A DNA stretch of 64,000 bases, taken from the NCBI GenBank assembly GCA_005406025.1, contig BGZK01000012.1:62001-126000 (forward strand), in the 5' to 3' direction. The DNA comes from Eumeta japonica (Eukaryota; Arthropoda; Insecta; Lepidoptera; Psychidae). The first letter of the stretch is position 1. Every line of letters begins with the position of its first letter. This document shows, in pieces, positions 62,201 through 64,000 of this stretch. The position numbers were made by a program, and so were the translations under genes. The notes under the pieces are model-generated. The model was given only the letters and a program-made list of their open reading frames with translations, was not told where the DNA came from and searched no databases.

Positions 62201-64000
62201 ACTGTCTTTTGACAGATCGACAGTGACACTTTTGCATTGTAATATTAGTATAAATCTTCATTAATTTTAAAAACATTCATATGAATCTATTACTGAATGC
62301 TTTTCTTTTTTTACCTTTGGCTTTATAGGTATTCTACATAGACTATGGCAGTTGTGGCCGAGTAAATGTGTGCAATTTGTTCTCTTTGCCCTCTGGCATT
62401 TGTCAAGAGCTTCCACCTTTGGCTATGGAATGCACGTTGGCGGAAGTGGCACCTTCCTTATTACTGGATGTGCACGGTCAGTGGACAGAAGCGGCCACCA
62501 TCAGGTTCAGACAACTGGTGTCGAAGGGCAGGCTTATAGCGAAGGTAATACATATTTAAATTACATATAAAATTAATAAGAACAGAAATGGAATATACTT
62601 GTACGCTTGTAAGTCAAATGCGTCTTCTTAGACACATTTAATTTACAAGCATCATTTCTTGTTAAGAAATCATTAACAATAATATTAAACAAGTTTTTGT
62701 GTTAAAAGCTCCATATAACTGAAGAATTCTTTATTGTGAATATAATATCTTTGTACAAGTCATCAAAATTATCTTCTCATCATTTTAAAAATATGTTTCC
62801 TCCTGCCATGACCACAATACTTAAATTAATGTTGTGAATAATTTAACCATTTTAAGGGTACAATATTAGAGACAAAGGTAGAAGAATATAAATTTATTAT
62901 ATTCTTATCCTATCTTTCTATTATTTTGTTTCTTATACAACAGTCACAGTTTTATTTTACTTTTTTCTAAATTAATAATTTTTTCATGCAATGATGTTTA
63001 AATAATGTCTTTCTTTTGGTCCATATTGGGCATTTTTTTATTTCTCGTTTTAAGTAATTATTGGTTCCCACCTTAGCCTTCCTTCGATCATGACTCATCC
63101 AGTTTCTTTTTGTTTATTGCAGATGTTTCTACACATCTGCAGTTTTCAATAATTACGCCTCTTTATTTACAAATTTGGCCTTCTAATAAAATGCTTTTCT
63201 TTGATCTTTAATGTAGCTGCAATTTTTATGTTTTAATGCATTTATTAATTTGGACATTGTGCATTATTTTTAGATAATATAGACATCACTACCATCAGTG
63301 TCCATTATACCTTCAAAATAAAGTGGATGAATTTTCCTTCGATCACAGACAAAAAACTCTACTTTTAAATAAAATCTCATTCCAGATTTCAGTTTAGAAT
63401 AACTAAAAAGTGAATAGCTCAGATACAATGTTTTCGTCTATTGAGACCTGTTATGATTTATAGGTATCAATAGACCAAAAGATTCATTTATGTTATCTAT
63501 AACTTCTATTGACCAATATTAATGTCACATGTTTAACCCCATTCATATAATCAAACAAATCAAGTTTCATTATTTGCATTTACCATTTTGGTGATCATTA
63601 TTTTGCATTGACATGATGCATAATAGTAATGTGTTATCTCTATTTATTTATTAATGAATAAATATCAAGTATTTCATGGAGCTGATTTAAACTAATGGAA
63701 TCTTCCATTAGTTTAAATCGATCCCAAGGAAAGACATAATTTTATATGCGCGATACGTAGCATTAACGCAAAGCAACATAACATATTTTTTTTTTCTGTA
63801 AACAGCTACATTTCAGTCAACGTTGAATATAATCAGTGATAATATTCAGCGTTGATTGAAATGTAACTAAATTATAGTTTTTGTATTGAATATAGCAGTT
63901 TTTGACATAAGTATGTTATATTTTTATATAAAGAATGTTTAAGAAAGCTATAAATTTTACAGGTATATTCGGTTACACATGGTGTCGTGTCTATCAAGTT
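38278..64000 (+). CDS. spn-E: Spindle-E / TDRD9 piRNA-pathway RNA helicase, 3' end outside window
   Basis: Exons: 38278-38484, 40377-40562, 42358-42579, 42835-42910, 45414-45712, 46492-46697, 47641-47801, 49536-49699, 50300-50467, 50792-50954, 51394-51521, 55657-55866, 56567-56796, 60241-60298, 60376-60467, 60552-60678, 61154-61369, 62329-62544, 63963 to beyond 64000. All phases join without stops, giving about 1055 residues; fly Spn-E has about 1430. Helicase motifs: Walker [10 protein letters not shown] at about 146, [14 protein letters not shown] (Ia), DEVH at 245-248, SAT at 278-280, [13 protein letters not shown] (V), QRAGRAGR at 485-492 (VI). HA2 and OB-fold-like regions follow. The Tudor domain in exons 17-18 contains VFYIDYGS, the core that binds methyl-arginine in PIWI proteins. 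The family acts in germline nuage in secondary piRNA production and transposon silencing. The introns are crowded with transposon relics. Confidence 0.96.
39046..39240 (+). mobile_element. Possible piggyBac N-terminal fragment in spn-E intron 1
   Basis: A 64-residue [23 protein letters not shown] with further acidic D/E/S runs, resembles the acidic N terminus of piggyBac transposases. No catalytic or Cys-rich part follows, and I could not pair TTAA-flanked ends. A less AT-rich block at 39470-39700 may belong to the same element. Confidence 0.3.
40784..40889. repeat. Near-perfect 45-bp-arm hairpin in spn-E intron 2
   Basis: The left arm 40784-40828 includes AAGCTTTTGGTATA and TTAAACATTACTGCCAGT. 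The right arm 40841-40889 is its inverse with one internal mismatch (GTATTACC against GTGTTACC) and one 4-base bulge. The loop is AATTCTTTAATC. In spn-E RNA this would fold into a long stable stem. It could be a miniature foldback element or a small-RNA hairpin precursor. Confidence 0.75.
41990..42190. repeat. GAATC-rich minisatellite with repeat tail, copy 2
   Basis: Units like ATTGAAAACAAGAGCAGG and GGCATCAGAATCGAGAGCC, then a tail GTGCAAAACAACGTCCACCG matching copy 1 at 32630-32945. It ends about 170 bp before spn-E exon 3. Confidence 0.6.
42911..45413 (+). other. spn-E intron 4
   Basis: 2.5-kb intron. A less AT-rich patch at about 43440-44240 looks like repeat debris, but no transposase motif could be read on either strand. 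ORFs at 43337-43659 are not convincing. The exons on either side join as LLQKL and [14 protein letters not shown] without loss. Confidence 0.5.
45989..46224. mobile_element. Small inverted-repeat element with central hairpin, spn-E intron 5
   Basis: The ends GAGCCAATCGAAAC (45989) and GTTTCGATTGGCTC (46211-46224) are perfect inverses. Inside, ATTATTAGAATGACATTTAT at 46037 pairs perfectly for 21 bp with 46064-46084 around a 6-base loop. It is non-coding, probably a MITE, and the target duplication was not identified. Confidence 0.55.
48250..49250 (+). mobile_element. Inactive mariner transposon in spn-E intron 7
   Basis: Decayed mariner transposase reading in pieces: a helix-turn-helix region (about 48300-48590, [20 protein letters not shown]) and a catalytic region (48903-49199, [14 protein letters not shown], then SPDFHLF with its aspartate, then [16 protein letters not shown]). 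The first catalytic context reads SGKEK-stop where mariners have TGDEKW, so both the aspartate and the following Trp are lost. Frame changes and stops occur throughout. Same orientation as spn-E. Confidence 0.85.
51599..52799 (+). mobile_element. Inactive mariner transposon in spn-E intron 11
   Basis: A second, different mariner. The left end is probably TTGGGACCTTGAATAAGTTC after TA at 51597-51598. Transposase starts at 51765 ([20 protein letters not shown]). Later frames show [11 protein letters not shown] with the first catalytic aspartate, [23 protein letters not shown] with an adjacent deletion, [12 protein letters not shown] and [13 protein letters not shown] then stop near 52800. Several frameshifts make it inactive. 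The 3' terminus is missing: the sequence changes abruptly to a minus-strand LINE. Confidence 0.85.
52806..54830 (-). mobile_element. Non-LTR retrotransposon fragment (I/jockey type), 3' part lost
   Basis: On the minus strand, ORF1 starts near 54678 ([11 protein letters not shown]), is Ser/Thr/Pro rich, and reaches CCHC zinc knuckles at about 53820-53690 ([29 protein letters not shown]), broken by stops and frame changes. ORF2 begins at about 53238 with an apurinic-type endonuclease ([24 protein letters not shown]). After a frameshift near 53010 it continues to GDFNYHHP and ends near 52810. The reverse transcriptase is absent. LINEs normally lose their 5' end, so losing the 3' end points to a later deletion rather than abortive insertion. 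Located in spn-E intron 11, antisense to it. Confidence 0.85.
56212..56545. mobile_element. Pogo/Tigger-like MITE, TA-flanked, next to spn-E exon 13
   Basis: Perfect 24-bp terminal inverted repeats beginning CAGTGGAGCGTCGATTATCC, flanked by TA at 56210-56211 and 56546-56547. Length 334 bp, unusually GC-rich against its surroundings, non-coding. CAGTG ends with TA duplication are typical of pogo/Tigger-type Tc1/mariner elements. It ends 21 bp before exon 13 starts at 56567, leaving only the pyrimidine tract and acceptor between. Confidence 0.85.
56797..60240 (+). other. spn-E intron 13
   Basis: 3.4 kb. A GC-rich hairpin GCGCGGCC/GGCCGCGC occurs near 56955-56978. Inverted arms of about 25 bp at 59858-59915 (ATGCTTATACCCTATCTC and its inverse) flank a short loop. 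No ORF or transposase motif was seen. Confidence 0.5.
61370..62328 (+). other. spn-E intron 17
   Basis: AT-rich intron. The patch at 62100-62230 (CCAAATCGGTACAGTAGCGT) resembles repetitive-element sequence, but it is not assignable. Confidence 0.4.
62545..63962 (+). repeat. spn-E intron 18 with two close hairpins
   Basis: GATTTAAACTAATGGAA at 63684-63700 is followed after 2 bases by its exact inverse at 63703-63719. A second hairpin pairs 63805-63830 with 63842-63867 (26 bp, three mismatches). Both lie within 280 bases of the exon 19 acceptor. The rest of the intron is AT-rich with no genes. Confidence 0.6.

Overview
The window is a 64 kb stretch of AT-rich eukaryotic nuclear DNA. It has multi-exon genes with GT-AG introns, a fly-type Ada2b, the piRNA-pathway helicase spindle-E, and piggyBac, mariner and non-LTR element remains. 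This points to an insect. Lepidoptera is my best guess from the element mix and base composition, but nothing here proves the order.

Three protein genes can be assembled exon by exon with consistent splice phase. (1) Ada2b, minus strand, 12400 down to 3697, eight exons, about 355 residues: a SAGA histone-acetyltransferase adaptor with ZZ and SANT domains. (2) WDR37, plus strand, 16340 to 24840, nine exons, 467 residues: an N-terminal coiled coil followed by WD repeats. (3) spindle-E (TDRD9 orthologue), plus strand, from 38278 past the right edge, 19 exons seen covering about 1055 residues: a DEVH-box helicase with a C-terminal Tudor domain, involved in piRNA-guided transposon silencing in the germ line.

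Most of the rest is transposable-element debris. 1-3.7 kb holds two inverted-repeat elements. The large Ada2b intron at 6.4-11 kb carries a decayed piggyBac copy. The 12.4-16.3 kb intergenic region has a fossil reverse transcriptase. WDR37 intron 3 carries a well-defined piggyBac deletion derivative flanked by TTAA. The 24.8-38.2 kb intergenic region has several inverted-repeat and foldback elements, minisatellites, an exon-like orphan ORF, and a striking heat-shock-type promoter near 34.6-35.0 kb (clustered GAAnnTTC elements, TATA box, TCAGT initiator) with no recognisable heat-shock gene downstream. The spindle-E introns contain two dead mariners, an I/jockey-type LINE fragment, a pogo-like MITE ending 21 bp before an exon, and several near-perfect hairpins.

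The three genes do not form an obvious pathway. The notable juxtaposition is a transposon-silencing gene heavily loaded with transposon remains, with an apparent heat-shock promoter about 3.3 kb upstream of its start codon. I found no tRNA, rRNA or CRISPR array, and no convincing wholly new system. The heat-shock promoter and the hairpins are the best leads.
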